NCBI GenBank assembly: GCA_012513825.1
Contig: JAAZBL010000295.1
Span: 1-55,960, forward strand
Origin: Limnobacter sp.
GTDB lineage: Bacteria > Pseudomonadota > Gammaproteobacteria > Burkholderiales > Burkholderiaceae_E
Length of the DNA: 55,960 nt
Direction: 5' to 3'
Each line of letters opens with the position of its first letter. Within the stretch, counting starts at the first letter, position 1. Made by a program: the position numbers and the translations under genes. This document shows positions 24,631 to 34,542 of this stretch, one piece after another. The notes under the pieces were generated by a model. That model was not told the origin of the DNA, made no database searches, and was given only the letters and a program-made list of their open reading frames with translations.

Positions 24631-26421
24631 ATGAGCAAGAACGACAACGCGCGCCGGCTGCGTTCCCGCGCCTGGTTCGACAATCCCGACAATCCGGGGA
24701 TGACCGCGCTCTATCTCGAGCGGATGATGAACTTCGGGCTCACGCTCGAGGAATTGCAGAAGAGCGGCAAGCCGGTCATCGGCATCGCGCAGACCGGCAG
24801 CGACCTGTCGCCGTGCAACCGCCATCACCTCGACCTGGCCAGCCGCGTGCGCGACGGCATCCGCGATGCCGGTGGGATCCCGATCGAGTTTCCGGTGCAC
24901 CCGATCCAGGAGACGACGAAGCGGCCGACCGCGGCGCTCGACCGCAACCTGGCCTACCTCGGGCTGGTCGAGTGCCTGTACGGCTACATGTTCGACGGCG
25001 TCGTGCTGACGACCGGCTGCGACAAGACCACGCCGGCGATGATCATGGGTGCCGCCACCGTCGACCTGCCGGCGATCGTGCTGTCGGGCGGGCCGATGCT
25101 CAACGGCTACTACAACGGCGGTCTCGCCGGTTCGGGCACCGTCGTCTGGTTCGCGCGCCAGGAGCTGGCCGCCGGGCGCATCGACTACGACCAGTTCCTC
25201 GAGATGGTGGCCGCTTCGGCCCCGTCGGTCGGGCACTGCAACACGATGGGCACCGCGCTGTCGATGAACTCGATGGCCGAGGCGCTGGGGATGTCGCTGC
25301 CCGGCTGTGCATCGATTCCCGGCCCCTATCGCGAGCGCGGGCAGATCGCCTACCACACCGGCCGGCGCATCGTCGAGATGGTCCACGAGGACCTGCGGCC
25401 GTCGAAGATCCTCACGCGCGAAGCCTTCGAGAACGCGATCGTCGCCGCCAGCGCGATCGGCGCGTCGACCAACTGCCCGCCGCACGTCAACGCGATCGCG
25501 CGCCATGCCGGCGTTGCGCTCGAAGTGCGCGACTGGGACCGCCTCGGCTACGACATCCCGCTGCTGGTGAACTGCATGCCGGCCGGCCAGTATCTGGGCG
25601 AGGACTTCCATCGCGCCGGCGGCGTCCCGGCGGTCATGCACGAACTGCTCCAGGCCGGCAAGCTGAACGCCGATGCGCTGACCGTCACGGGCCGGCGAAT
25701 CGGCGAGATCTACGCCGACACGCCGGCCACCGACCGCGACGTGATCCGGCCGTGGAGCGATCCGCTGATGCACGAGGCCGGTTTCGCCGTGCTGTCGGGC
25801 AACCTGTTCGAGTCGGCGATCATGAAGACCTCGGTGATCTCGCCCGAGTTCCGCGAGCGCTATCTCGCCAATCCCGAGGATCCGAACGCGTTCGAGGGCC
25901 GGGCGATCGTCTTCGACGGTCCCGAGGACTACCACCACCGGATCAACGACCCGTCGCTCGAGATCGATGCCGACTGCATGCTCTTCATCCGCGGCGTCGG
26001 TCCGGTCGGCTATCCGGGCGCGGCCGAGGTCGTCAACATGCTGCCGCCCGACGCGCTGGTCAAGCAGGGGATCACGATGCTGCCCTGCGTCGGCGACGGC
26101 CGGCAATCGGGCACCTCGGGCAGTCCGTCGATCCTGAACGCGTCGCCGGAATCGGCGGTCGGCGGCGGGCTGGCCCTGCTGCAGACCGGCGATCGCGTGC
26201 GCATCGACCTGAATCGGCGCTCGGCCGACATGCTGGTGAGCGACGAGGAGCTGGCGCGGCGGCGGGCGGCCTGGGTCGCCCCCGAGCTGGCCAGCCAGAC
26301 TCCGTGGCAGGAGCTGCAGCGCCGCACGGTCGGCCAGCTACAGGATGGCGCCTGCCTCGACTTCGCGGTCAGCTACCAGCGGATCGCGGAAACCCGCGGC
26401 CTGCCGCGCGACAACCACTGA
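24631..26421 (+). CDS. IlvD/Edd-family dehydratase (dihydroxy-acid or sugar-acid dehydratase)
   Basis: 596 aa; [48 protein letters not shown] cysteine motifs. Confidence 0.9.
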   Translation: MSKNDNARRLRSRAWFDNPDNPGMTALYLERMMNFGLTLEELQKSGKPVIGIAQTGSDLSPCNRHHLDLASRVRDGIRDAGGIPIEFPVHPIQETTKRPTAALDRNLAYLGLVECLYGYMFDGVVLTTGCDKTTPAMIMGAATVDLPAIVLSGGPMLNGYYNGGLAGSGTVVWFARQELAAGRIDYDQFLEMVAASAPSVGHCNTMGTALSMNSMAEALGMSLPGCASIPGPYRERGQIAYHTGRRIVEMVHEDLRPSKILTREAFENAIVAASAIGASTNCPPHVNAIARHAGVALEVRDWDRLGYDIPLLVNCMPAGQYLGEDFHRAGGVPAVMHELLQAGKLNADALTVTGRRIGEIYADTPATDRDVIRPWSDPLMHEAGFAVLSGNLFESAIMKTSVISPEFRERYLANPEDPNAFEGRAIVFDGPEDYHHRINDPSLEIDADCMLFIRGVGPVGYPGAAEVVNMLPPDALVKQGITMLPCVGDGRQSGTSGSPSILNASPESAVGGGLALLQTGDRVRIDLNRRSADMLVSDEELARRRAAWVAPELASQTPWQELQRRTVGQLQDGACLDFAVSYQRIAETRGLPRDNH

Positions 26422-26455
26422 AAGTGAAGAAAGTCCTGACCGCCGCGTGGGGGGT

Positions 26456-26484
26456 TTGCCTCCCATCGATTTCGCGGCAATAAT
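26456..26484 (+). promoter_or_regulatory. Candidate sigma70-type promoter for the liv operon
   Basis: TTGCCT - 17 bp - AATAAT, upstream of ATG 26520. Confidence 0.4.
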
Positions 26485-26519
26485 CGCGCCCTGCGCAAGG
26501 CCCGAGCGGAAGAAACGGA

Positions 26520-27308
26520 ATGGCAGGCGAGGAAAATTACATACTGGAGACACGCGGGCTCGTCAAGGAGTTTCGTGGGTTCGTGGCGGTCAACGACGTG
26601 AACCTGCGTGTCCGGCGCGGGCACATCCACGCGCTGATCGGCCCCAACGGGGCCGGCAAGACGACCTGCTTCAACCTGCTGACGAAATTCCTGATTCCGA
26701 CCCGCGGCGAGATCATCTACAAGGGCCAGGACATCACCTATGCCAAGCCGGCGGAGGTCGCCCGGCGCGGCATCGTGCGCTCGTTCCAGATCTCGGCGAC
26801 GTTCCCGAACCTGAGCGTGCTCGAGAACGTCCGGATCGGGCTGCAGCGCGCGCAGGGCACCTCGTTTCACTTCTGGCGGCCGGTCAGCACGCTCGATTCG
26901 CTGAACGATCGGGCGCTCGAGCTGCTCGACACGGTCGGCCTGCGCGACTACGCCGACTACATCACCGTCGAGCTGCCTTACGGACGCAAGCGCGCGCTCG
27001 AGATCGCGACGACGCTGGCCACCGAGCCCGAGCTGATGCTGCTCGACGAACCCACGCAGGGGATGGGCCACGAAGACGTCGATCGCGTCACGCAGCTGAT
27101 CAAGAAGGTCTCGGCCAACCGGACGATCCTGATGGTCGAGCACAACATGAACGTCGTCGCCAAGATCGCCGATACGATCAGCGTGCTGCAGCGCGGCCAG
27201 ATCATCGCCGAAGGGCCGTACGAAACCGTCTCGCGCAACCCGCAGGTGCTCGAGGATTACATGGGAAGCGCCGACGAGGCGCTCGCCGGAGCCTCGCATG
27301 GCCACTGA
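26520..27308 (+). CDS. livG: Branched-chain amino-acid-type ABC transporter ATPase LivG
   Basis: IGPNGAGKTTCFNLLTKFL; LivG-type LMLLDEPTQGMG. Confidence 0.92.
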   Translation: MAGEENYILETRGLVKEFRGFVAVNDVNLRVRRGHIHALIGPNGAGKTTCFNLLTKFLIPTRGEIIYKGQDITYAKPAEVARRGIVRSFQISATFPNLSVLENVRIGLQRAQGTSFHFWRPVSTLDSLNDRALELLDTVGLRDYADYITVELPYGRKRALEIATTLATEPELMLLDEPTQGMGHEDVDRVTQLIKKVSANRTILMVEHNMNVVAKIADTISVLQRGQIIAEGPYETVSRNPQVLEDYMGSADEALAGASHGH

Positions 27309-28002
27309 GTTCCTGCGCATTTCCGACCTGCACGCGTTCTACGGCGAGTCGCACATCCTGCATGGCGTCGACATGGTCGTTAACCACGGCGAGGTGGTCA
27401 CGCTGCTCGGGCGCAACGGCGCCGGCCGCACGACGACGCTGAAGTCGATCATGGGCCTGGTCGGCCGTCGCACCGGCTCGATCAAGGTCAACGGCGTCGA
27501 GACGGTGAACCTGTCGCCGCATGCGATCGCGCGCATGGGAATCGGCTACTGCCCCGAAGAGCGCGGGATCTTCGCCAGCCTGAGCTGCGAAGAGAACCTG
27601 ATGCTGCCGCCCGCCGTGGGCTCGGGCGGCATGGGGATCGACGAGATCTACGCGATGTTCCCGAACCTGAAGGAGCGTCGCGAAAGCCCGGGGACCCGGC
27701 TGTCGGGCGGCGAGCAGCAGATGCTGGCGGTGGCGCGCATCCTGCGCACAGGCGCCCGGCTGCTGTTGCTCGACGAAATCTCCGAAGGACTGGCGCCGGT
27801 CATCGTGCAGGCGCTCGCCCGGATGATCCGGATGCTGCGCGAGAAGGGCTTCACGATCATCATGGTCGAGCAGAACTTCCGGTTCGCCGCGCCGCTGGCG
27901 GACCGCTTCTACGTGATGGAGCACGGGCAGATCGTCGAGACTGTCGTTGCCGCGGAGCTTGACCAGAAAATGGATATGCTTCGCGAATATCTCGGCGTCT
28001 GA
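27298..28002 (+). CDS. livF: Branched-chain amino-acid-type ABC transporter ATPase LivF (Walker A lysine replaced by arginine)
   Basis: LLGRNGAGRTTTLKSIMG, RLSGGEQQMLAVARIL, LLLLDEISEGLAPVIV. Confidence 0.92.
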   Translation: MATEFLRISDLHAFYGESHILHGVDMVVNHGEVVTLLGRNGAGRTTTLKSIMGLVGRRTGSIKVNGVETVNLSPHAIARMGIGYCPEERGIFASLSCEENLMLPPAVGSGGMGIDEIYAMFPNLKERRESPGTRLSGGEQQMLAVARILRTGARLLLLDEISEGLAPVIVQALARMIRMLREKGFTIIMVEQNFRFAAPLADRFYVMEHGQIVETVVAAELDQKMDMLREYLGV

Positions 28003-28201
28003 ACACCGGACCGGCCGGATCCGGGGTTCGGAATCAAAGGCCTCGCCCGCATGGGCCACAGGCATATCGAGGAGGAGACGTTGGACTTCAATGCGATGAC
28101 CCGGGCCGGGCAGGCTGCGTGACCGGCGCAGGCCGGCGTGCGCGGCTTTATCGGCGATTGAGCAGGGTGCTCTCGAGCAATACGAAACGGAGGAATAGAC
28201 G

Positions 28202-29425
28202 ATGACGATGAAACGCAAACTCACCGCGACGCTGGTCGGCGCGGCCATGGCCGCGCTGGCCGGAGCGGCAGCCGCGGAAATTTCCGGCGGGGTCGTGAAG
28301 ATCGGGGTCATGAACGACATGTCGGGGCTGTACGCCGACATCGGCGGACCGGGTTCGGTCGTCGCCGCGAACATGGCGGTCGAAGACTTCCAGAAGATGT
28401 CCAAGGCCGGGCTGAAGATCGAGGTCGTCTCGGCCGACCACCAGAACAAGCCCGACGTCGGCTCGACGGTCGCGCGCCAGTGGCTCGACACCGAAGGCGT
28501 CGACGTGATCGTCGACGTGCCGACCTCGTCGGTGGCGCTCGCCGTCAACCAGATCGTCCGCGAGAAGGGCAAGGCCTTCGTCAACACCGGCGCGGCCACG
28601 GCCGACCTGACCGGCAAGGCCTGCTCGCCCAACACCGTGCACTGGCTCTACGACACGTGGATGCTGGCCAACGGCACCGGCAAGGCGGTCGTCGAGACCG
28701 GCGGCGACACCTGGTACTTCCTGACCGCCGACTACGCGTTCGGCCACGCGCTCGAGCGCGATACCGCGGCCGTCGTCGAGAAGAACGGCGGCAAGGTGCT
28801 CGGCAAGGTGCGCCATCCGCTGTCCACGCAGGACTTTTCGTCGTTCCTGCTCCAGGCACAGGCGTCGAAGGCCAAGGTGATCGGCCTGGCCAACGCCGGC
28901 GGCGACACGATCAACTCGATCAAGCAGGCGGCCGAGTTCGGCATCGTCCAGGGCGGCCAGAAGCTGGCCGGTCTGCTGGTGTTCCTGACCGACGTCCACG
29001 GGCTCGGCCTGAAGACCGCGCAGGGGCTGCAGATCACCGAAAGCTTCTACTGGGATCTGAACGACCAGACGCGCGAATGGTCGAAGCGCTTCGCCGAGCG
29101 CCACGACGGCAAGATGCCGTCGATGGACCACGCCGGGGTCTACGCCGGCGTGCTGCACTACCTGAAGGCGGTCGAGGCGGGCAACACCGACGACGGCACG
29201 AAGGCCATCGCCAAGATGAAGGAACTGCCGACCGACGATCCGTTGTTCGGCAAGGGCGAGATTCGCGTCGACGGCCGCAAGATCCACCCGGTCTACCTGT
29301 TCGAGGTCAAGAAACCCGAGGAGTCGAAGGGCCCGTACGACTACTACCACGTGCGTGCGACGATCCCGGCAGAGCAGGCGTTCCGTCCGCTGAACGAAGG
29401 CGGCTGCGACCTGGTCAAGGGTTGA
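28202..29425 (+). CDS. ABC transporter substrate-binding protein (LivK/Peripla_BP_6 type)
   Basis: Signal peptide MKRKLTATLVGAAMAALAGAAAA; VKIGVMNDMSGLYADIGGPGSVVAANMAVEDF. Confidence 0.92.
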   Translation: MTMKRKLTATLVGAAMAALAGAAAAEISGGVVKIGVMNDMSGLYADIGGPGSVVAANMAVEDFQKMSKAGLKIEVVSADHQNKPDVGSTVARQWLDTEGVDVIVDVPTSSVALAVNQIVREKGKAFVNTGAATADLTGKACSPNTVHWLYDTWMLANGTGKAVVETGGDTWYFLTADYAFGHALERDTAAVVEKNGGKVLGKVRHPLSTQDFSSFLLQAQASKAKVIGLANAGGDTINSIKQAAEFGIVQGGQKLAGLLVFLTDVHGLGLKTAQGLQITESFYWDLNDQTREWSKRFAERHDGKMPSMDHAGVYAGVLHYLKAVEAGNTDDGTKAIAKMKELPTDDPLFGKGEIRVDGRKIHPVYLFEVKKPEESKGPYDYYHVRATIPAEQAFRPLNEGGCDLVKG

Positions 29426-29520
29426 TCGGCATCTGATCGCAGGAACGGCCGGCCCGCGGGGCGGAACTCGCGGGCCGGCCGGCGCTACCACCCCAAGCAC
29501 CAACCACATCGGGTTCACGG

Positions 29521-30405
29521 ATGGAGATCTTCGGCATTCCGACTCAGGCTTTGTTCGGCCAGTTGCTGATCGGCCTGATCAACGGGTCGTTCTATGCGCT
29601 GCTGTCGCTCGGCCTGGCCGTCATCTTCGGCCTGTTGAACATCATCAATTTCACGCACGGCGCCCAGTACATGATGGGCGCGTTCGTCGCGTACCTGCTG
29701 CTGAACAAGGCCGGCCTCGGCTACTGGTGGGCACTGTTGCTGGCGCCGATCATCGTCGGCTTCACCGGGGTGCTCATCGAGCGCTTCATGCTCAAGCGGC
29801 TGTACAACCTCGATCACCTGTACGGGCTTCTGCTCACCTTCGGCGTGGCGCTGATCATCCAGGGGTTGTTCCGCAACGAGTACGGCGCATCGGGGCTGCC
29901 GTACCAGATGCCCGCGCAACTGACCGGCGGCATCAATCTGGGCTTCATGTTTCTGCCGAACTACCGGGCCTGGGTCATCGTCGCGTCGCTGATCGTCTGC
30001 CTGAGCACCTGGTTCGTGATCGAACGCACGAAGCTCGGCTCCTACCTGCGCGCGGCCACCGAGAATCCGCAACTGGTGCAGTCGTTCGGCATCAACGTGC
30101 CGCGGATGATCACGCTCACCTACGGCTTCGGCGTCGGATTGGCGGCGCTGGCCGGCGTGATGGCGGCACCGATCTACCAGGTCAGTCCGCAGATGGGGGC
30201 CGACCTGATCATCGTCGTGTTCGCCGTCGTCGTCATCGGCGGCATGGGCTCGATCATGGGCTCGATCATCACCGGCTTCGGGCTCGGGCTCATCGAAGGC
30301 CTGACCAAGGTCTTCTACCCCGAGGCCTCGAATACCGTCATCTTCGTGATCATGGCGATCGTATTGCTGTTCAAGCCGGCAGGTTTGTTCGGCACCCAGA
30401 AATAA
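29521..30405 (+). CDS. livH: ABC transporter permease LivH
   Basis: LLIGLINGSFYALLSLGLAVIFGLLNIINFTHGAQYMMGAF. Confidence 0.93.
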   Translation: MEIFGIPTQALFGQLLIGLINGSFYALLSLGLAVIFGLLNIINFTHGAQYMMGAFVAYLLLNKAGLGYWWALLLAPIIVGFTGVLIERFMLKRLYNLDHLYGLLLTFGVALIIQGLFRNEYGASGLPYQMPAQLTGGINLGFMFLPNYRAWVIVASLIVCLSTWFVIERTKLGSYLRAATENPQLVQSFGINVPRMITLTYGFGVGLAALAGVMAAPIYQVSPQMGADLIIVVFAVVVIGGMGSIMGSIITGFGLGLIEGLTKVFYPEASNTVIFVIMAIVLLFKPAGLFGTQK

Positions 30406-30412
30406 GGCTGTC

Positions 30413-31411
30413 ATGGCTCATACGCAAACATCCGCGCCGGCCGACGCCGCTGGCGCCGCGCCCAGGCAAGAGAAGGCGAGTGCCGGGGCGAGCCGGCACC
30501 AGCTCGTCGCGTTCCTGATCATGGCGGCGTTCTTCGCGGTCGCTCCGCTGGTCGTCTATCCGGTCTTCCTGATGAAGGTCATGTGCTTCGCGCTGTTCGC
30601 GTGCGCATTCAATCTTCTGATCGGCTACGGAGGCCTGCTGTCGTTCGGGCACGCGATGTTTCTCGGCACTGCCGGCTACGTCGCCGCGCATTCGGCCAAG
30701 GTCTGGGGCTTCACGCCCGAACTCGCGATCCTGACGGCCACCGCCTGCGCCGGCGTGCTGGCCTGGGTCACCGGCTTTCTCGCGATCAAGCGCCAGGGCA
30801 TCTATTTCGCGATGATCACGCTGGCCCTGGCCCAGATGATCTTCTTCTTCTACCTGCAGGCGCCGTTCACCGGCGGCGAAGACGGCATCCAGGCGGTGCC
30901 GCGCGGCAAGCTGTTCGGCATCTTCGACCTCAGCTCGGCGGTCGGCATGTACCCGGTCGTGCTGCTCATCTTCCTGGGCGGCTTCCTGCTGATCTGGCGC
31001 ATCGTCAATTCGCCGTTCGGCCAGATCCTGAAGGCGATCCGCGAGAACGAGCCGCGCGCGCTGTCGCTGGGCTACGACACCGACCGCTACAAACATGTCG
31101 CCTATGTGCTGTCGGGCACGCTGTCCGGGCTTGCCGGCGGGACCAAGGCGCTGGTCTTCCAGCTCGCTTCGCTGACCGACGTCCACTGGTCGATGTCCGG
31201 CGAGGTCGTGCTGATGACGCTGGTCGGCGGGCTCGGCACGCTGTTCGGGCCGGTCGTCGGCGCCGGCGTGATCGTGTCGATGCAGAACTACCTGGCGCAG
31301 ATCGGCGCCTGGGTCACCGTCGTGCAGGGCGTGATCTTCGTGATCTGCGTGCTTGCCTTCCGCCGCGGCATCGTCGGCGAGATCGCGAACATCCTGCGCA
31401 AGCCGCTGTAA
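30413..31411 (+). CDS. livM: ABC transporter permease LivM
   Basis: NLLIGYGGLLSFGHAMFLGTAGYVAAH; LVGGLGTLFGPVVGAGVIV. Confidence 0.93.
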   Translation: MAHTQTSAPADAAGAAPRQEKASAGASRHQLVAFLIMAAFFAVAPLVVYPVFLMKVMCFALFACAFNLLIGYGGLLSFGHAMFLGTAGYVAAHSAKVWGFTPELAILTATACAGVLAWVTGFLAIKRQGIYFAMITLALAQMIFFFYLQAPFTGGEDGIQAVPRGKLFGIFDLSSAVGMYPVVLLIFLGGFLLIWRIVNSPFGQILKAIRENEPRALSLGYDTDRYKHVAYVLSGTLSGLAGGTKALVFQLASLTDVHWSMSGEVVLMTLVGGLGTLFGPVVGAGVIVSMQNYLAQIGAWVTVVQGVIFVICVLAFRRGIVGEIANILRKPL

Positions 31412-31421
31412 CAGCGGGGGT

Positions 31422-31540
31422 CGAAGCCGCGGGCCGGGCATTCCGCGCGCCTGCCTCTGCGCAGCCGAGAAGCGCAGGGCACCCCTGCGAAGCAGGGGCA
31501 AGCAGCGGCAGGCGCGCGGAATGCCCGGCCCGCGGCTTCG
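31422..31540. repeat. Long perfect inverted repeat (34-bp arms, about 51-bp spacer with two smaller hairpins) between convergent livM and aldehyde dehydrogenase
   Basis: cgaagccgcgggccgggcattccgcgcgcctgcc / ggcaggcgcgcggaatgcccggcccgcggcttcg. Confidence 0.95.
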
Positions 31541-31547
31541 GCTGCAG

Positions 31548-33125
31548 TCAGTCGACGACCGTCTGCGACTGTTCGCGCATGTACAGCGGCAGGTACCAGT
31601 ACGAGCCGATGGCCTTGCCGGTGCTGCCGCTGGCTTTCCAGCCGCCGAAGGGCTGGTAGCCGGGCCAGGCGCCGGTGGTCGCGCCCTGCGGGCGGTTCAC
31701 GTAGACGACGCCGGCCTCGATCCGGTCCAGGAATCCGTCGATCTCCTCGACGGCACCGTAGAAGCCCGCCGTCAGTCCGTAGTCGGTTGCGTTGGCCAGC
31801 GCGATGCCCTCGTCGACCGACTCGATCTCGTCGACCAGCACGATCGGTGCGAACAGCTCCTGCTGCCACAGCTCGTGCCCGCGCGGCAACGAGGCCAGTG
31901 TCGGCGCGACGAACCAGCCGCGTTCCAGCGCGCCTTCGCTGAGCAGCCGGCCGCCCGCATAGAGCTTGCCGCTTTGCTTCATCGCTTCGGCTGCGCGCTG
32001 GTAGCGCTGTCGTGCCGCCTGGTCGATCAGCGGGCCCATCCAGTTTTCGCGGACGGTCGGGTCGCCGACGTCGATCGCCTCGGTCAGCGCGACGATGCGC
32101 TCGCGCAGTTCGGCCGCCGCCTCGCGCTGCACGTAGACGCGCGAAGCCGCCGAGCATTTCTGGCCCTGCAGGCCGAAGGCCGAGCGCACGATGCCGGAGG
32201 CCGCCCGTTCGAGATCGGCATGCCGGCTGACGATGACCGCGTTCTTGCCGCCCATTTCGGCGATGCAGGGCCGGATCCAGCGACCGCCGGCGAATTCGCG
32301 TGCGATCGCCGACCCGACCTCGCGGGAGCCGGTGAAGGTGATGCCGGCGATGTCAGGGTGCTTCACCAGGGCATCGCCGACCGTGCCGCCCGAACCGGTC
32401 ACGTGGTTCAGCACCCCGGCCGGCAGGCCGGCGTCGGCGAACGCCTGCATCAGCATCGTGCCGCTCCAGGCGGTGGCCGATGCGGTCTTGAAGACGACCG
32501 TGTTGCCCGCGGCCAGCGCCGCGCCGACCGGGCCGCCGGACAGTGCGAAGGGAAAGTTGAACGGGGCGATCACCGCCCAGACGCCGTACGGGCGCAGCCG
32601 CGTGCGGTTGCGACTGACGAATCCGGGCAGCGGATCGAGCGGCAGCGTCCGATCGAAGCCCTCGCTTTCTTCCATCCGGTCGCAGTACCAGTGGATCAGG
32701 TCGGCGGTCTCCTGCACCTCGCCGAGCGATTCCATCCGGTTCTTGCCGACCTCGATCGACAGTCCGGCCGACAAGGTCCAGACCCGCTCCTCGATCAGCG
32801 CCGCGGCCCGTCGCAGGATCGCGAGCCGCTCGCGCCACGGCGTACGCGACCAGCTTGCGAAGGCCTTCCCGGCGGCCTGGATCGCAAGGTGGGCATGGCT
32901 CGCGTCTCCGGCCTGGAAGCTGCCGACCAGGATTTCCCGGTCGATCGGCGAGCGCAACTCGAAGCTTCGCTCGGCCAGCGCCTCGCGACCGCCGATCGAC
33001 ATCGCATGCCGGCCGCCCAGCGTGCCGCGGATTTCGGCCAGCGCCGCCTCGAAGCGCTCGTGCATTTCGGGCGGCGGATCGAACATCGTCGAATAGGTCA
33101 GGCGGTAGCCACTCGTGTCGGACAT
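31548..33125 (-). CDS. Aldehyde dehydrogenase (1-pyrroline-5-carboxylate dehydrogenase-like)
   Basis: APFNFPFAL, GNTVVFKTA, GITFTGSREVG, CIAEMGGKNAVIV, LQGQKCSAASRVYV. Confidence 0.92.
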   Translation of the reverse strand: MSDTSGYRLTYSTMFDPPPEMHERFEAALAEIRGTLGGRHAMSIGGREALAERSFELRSPIDREILVGSFQAGDASHAHLAIQAAGKAFASWSRTPWRERLAILRRAAALIEERVWTLSAGLSIEVGKNRMESLGEVQETADLIHWYCDRMEESEGFDRTLPLDPLPGFVSRNRTRLRPYGVWAVIAPFNFPFALSGGPVGAALAAGNTVVFKTASATAWSGTMLMQAFADAGLPAGVLNHVTGSGGTVGDALVKHPDIAGITFTGSREVGSAIAREFAGGRWIRPCIAEMGGKNAVIVSRHADLERAASGIVRSAFGLQGQKCSAASRVYVQREAAAELRERIVALTEAIDVGDPTVRENWMGPLIDQAARQRYQRAAEAMKQSGKLYAGGRLLSEGALERGWFVAPTLASLPRGHELWQQELFAPIVLVDEIESVDEGIALANATDYGLTAGFYGAVEEIDGFLDRIEAGVVYVNRPQGATTGAWPGYQPFGGWKASGSTGKAIGSYWYLPLYMREQSQTVVD

Positions 33126-33414
33126 GCTCAGGTCTCCTGTCTGGATCGATTGCAGATGCTCGGCCGTGGCCGACGCCCTGTCCGTCGCCGGCTACGTGCT
33201 ATGATTGCGCGCCCCCGTGGAGCGTGACGGTTTCGCCGAATGGCCCCGAGCATACAGGGCCGGCGGTCCGTTTCACGCCACCTCGACCAGGCTGTTCTTC
33301 CGGCAGGCGCAAGCCTCCTCCAACAAGACGCAGCGAAGGGCCATCCGGCAAATGGCGCCGGACGCCCGATCGCATTTGCTGTCGCGCGAGCATGCTTCGT
33401 TCGCCGATGATCCG

Positions 33415-34542
33415 ATGAGCCGGCTGTCCGGTCGTTTCCGCATCTTCGCGCGCGCGATCCCGCGCCTGCTGTCGAAGCCGCTGCGCCTCAGGCCGCGGCA
33501 AGTGCGCCGCATCCTGATCGCGCACCACCTGTTGCTCGGCGACACGCTGCTGCTCGCCCCCTTGCTCGCGAAGTTGCGGGCGAGCTATCCGGATGCGGAA
33601 ATCGCGCTCGTCTGCCAGCCGGCCACGCTCCCGCTTTTCGGCGGGCGGCCGTTCGAGGCCACGGCCTTGCCTTTCGACCGGCACGACGGCTCGTCGGTCG
33701 ACGCGATCCTGCGTTCGGGCCCCTACGACCTGGGCATCGTCCCGGGCGACAATCGTTACAGCTGGCTCGCGCTGGCCGCGGGCTGCCGCTGGATCGTCGG
33801 GCATGCCGGCGACTCGCCCGCCTGGAAGAACTGGCCGGTGGACGAACAGCGGCCGTATCCTGCTTCGCCTGCCGCCTGGGCCGACTTCGTGACCGAGCTG
33901 GTCGAGGGGCCGCCGCCGCGCCCCTATCGCCGGGGCGACTGGGCGGCACCGAAGGCCGTGCCATTGCCCGAGGCCGATCGGCTCGCCATGCCGTACGTGG
34001 TCTTTCATCTCGGGGCCAGCTCGGCGGTCAAGCGGTGGCCGGCGGATCGATGGCGAAGGCTCGCGCAGGCGGTCGAATCGCTCGGTTACGTTCCGGTGTG
34101 GAGCGGCGGCCCGGGCGAAGTGGATCTGATTCGTGCCGTGGACCCGGACGGCCGGCATCCGGACTTCTCGGGCCGGCTCGATTTAGGCCAGGTCTGGCAT
34201 CTGTTCTCCGGGGCGAGCGCGGTCGTCTGCCCGGATACCGGAGTCGCCCACCTCGGTCGCCTGATCGGCGTGCCGACCGTCACGCTTTTCGGTCCGGGCA
34301 ATCCGCTGATCCACGGAGCCGGCGAATACTGGGCCGAGATGCCCTTCGTCCCCGTCTGGATTCCCGAGATGCCGTGCCGCGACCAGCCGACGATGTTTCG
34401 GCGCGAGGCCGCCTGGATCAGGCGCTGCGACCGCAACGCGACGACCTGTGTCGCCTGGCAAGGCGATCACGCGCAATGCATGGGCCTTCTGACCGTGGAC
34501 TCGGTGGGCGACGCCCTGCGCGCGCTGCTGCCGACCCGGTGA
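33415..34542 (+). CDS. Glycosyltransferase family 9 (heptosyltransferase-like)
   Basis: RILIAHHLLLGDTLLLAPLLAKLRASYPDAEIALV; CPDTGVAHLGRLIGVPTVTLFGPGNP; upstream in-frame starts possible. Confidence 0.88.
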   Translation: MSRLSGRFRIFARAIPRLLSKPLRLRPRQVRRILIAHHLLLGDTLLLAPLLAKLRASYPDAEIALVCQPATLPLFGGRPFEATALPFDRHDGSSVDAILRSGPYDLGIVPGDNRYSWLALAAGCRWIVGHAGDSPAWKNWPVDEQRPYPASPAAWADFVTELVEGPPPRPYRRGDWAAPKAVPLPEADRLAMPYVVFHLGASSAVKRWPADRWRRLAQAVESLGYVPVWSGGPGEVDLIRAVDPDGRHPDFSGRLDLGQVWHLFSGASAVVCPDTGVAHLGRLIGVPTVTLFGPGNPLIHGAGEYWAEMPFVPVWIPEMPCRDQPTMFRREAAWIRRCDRNATTCVAWQGDHAQCMGLLTVDSVGDALRALLPTR

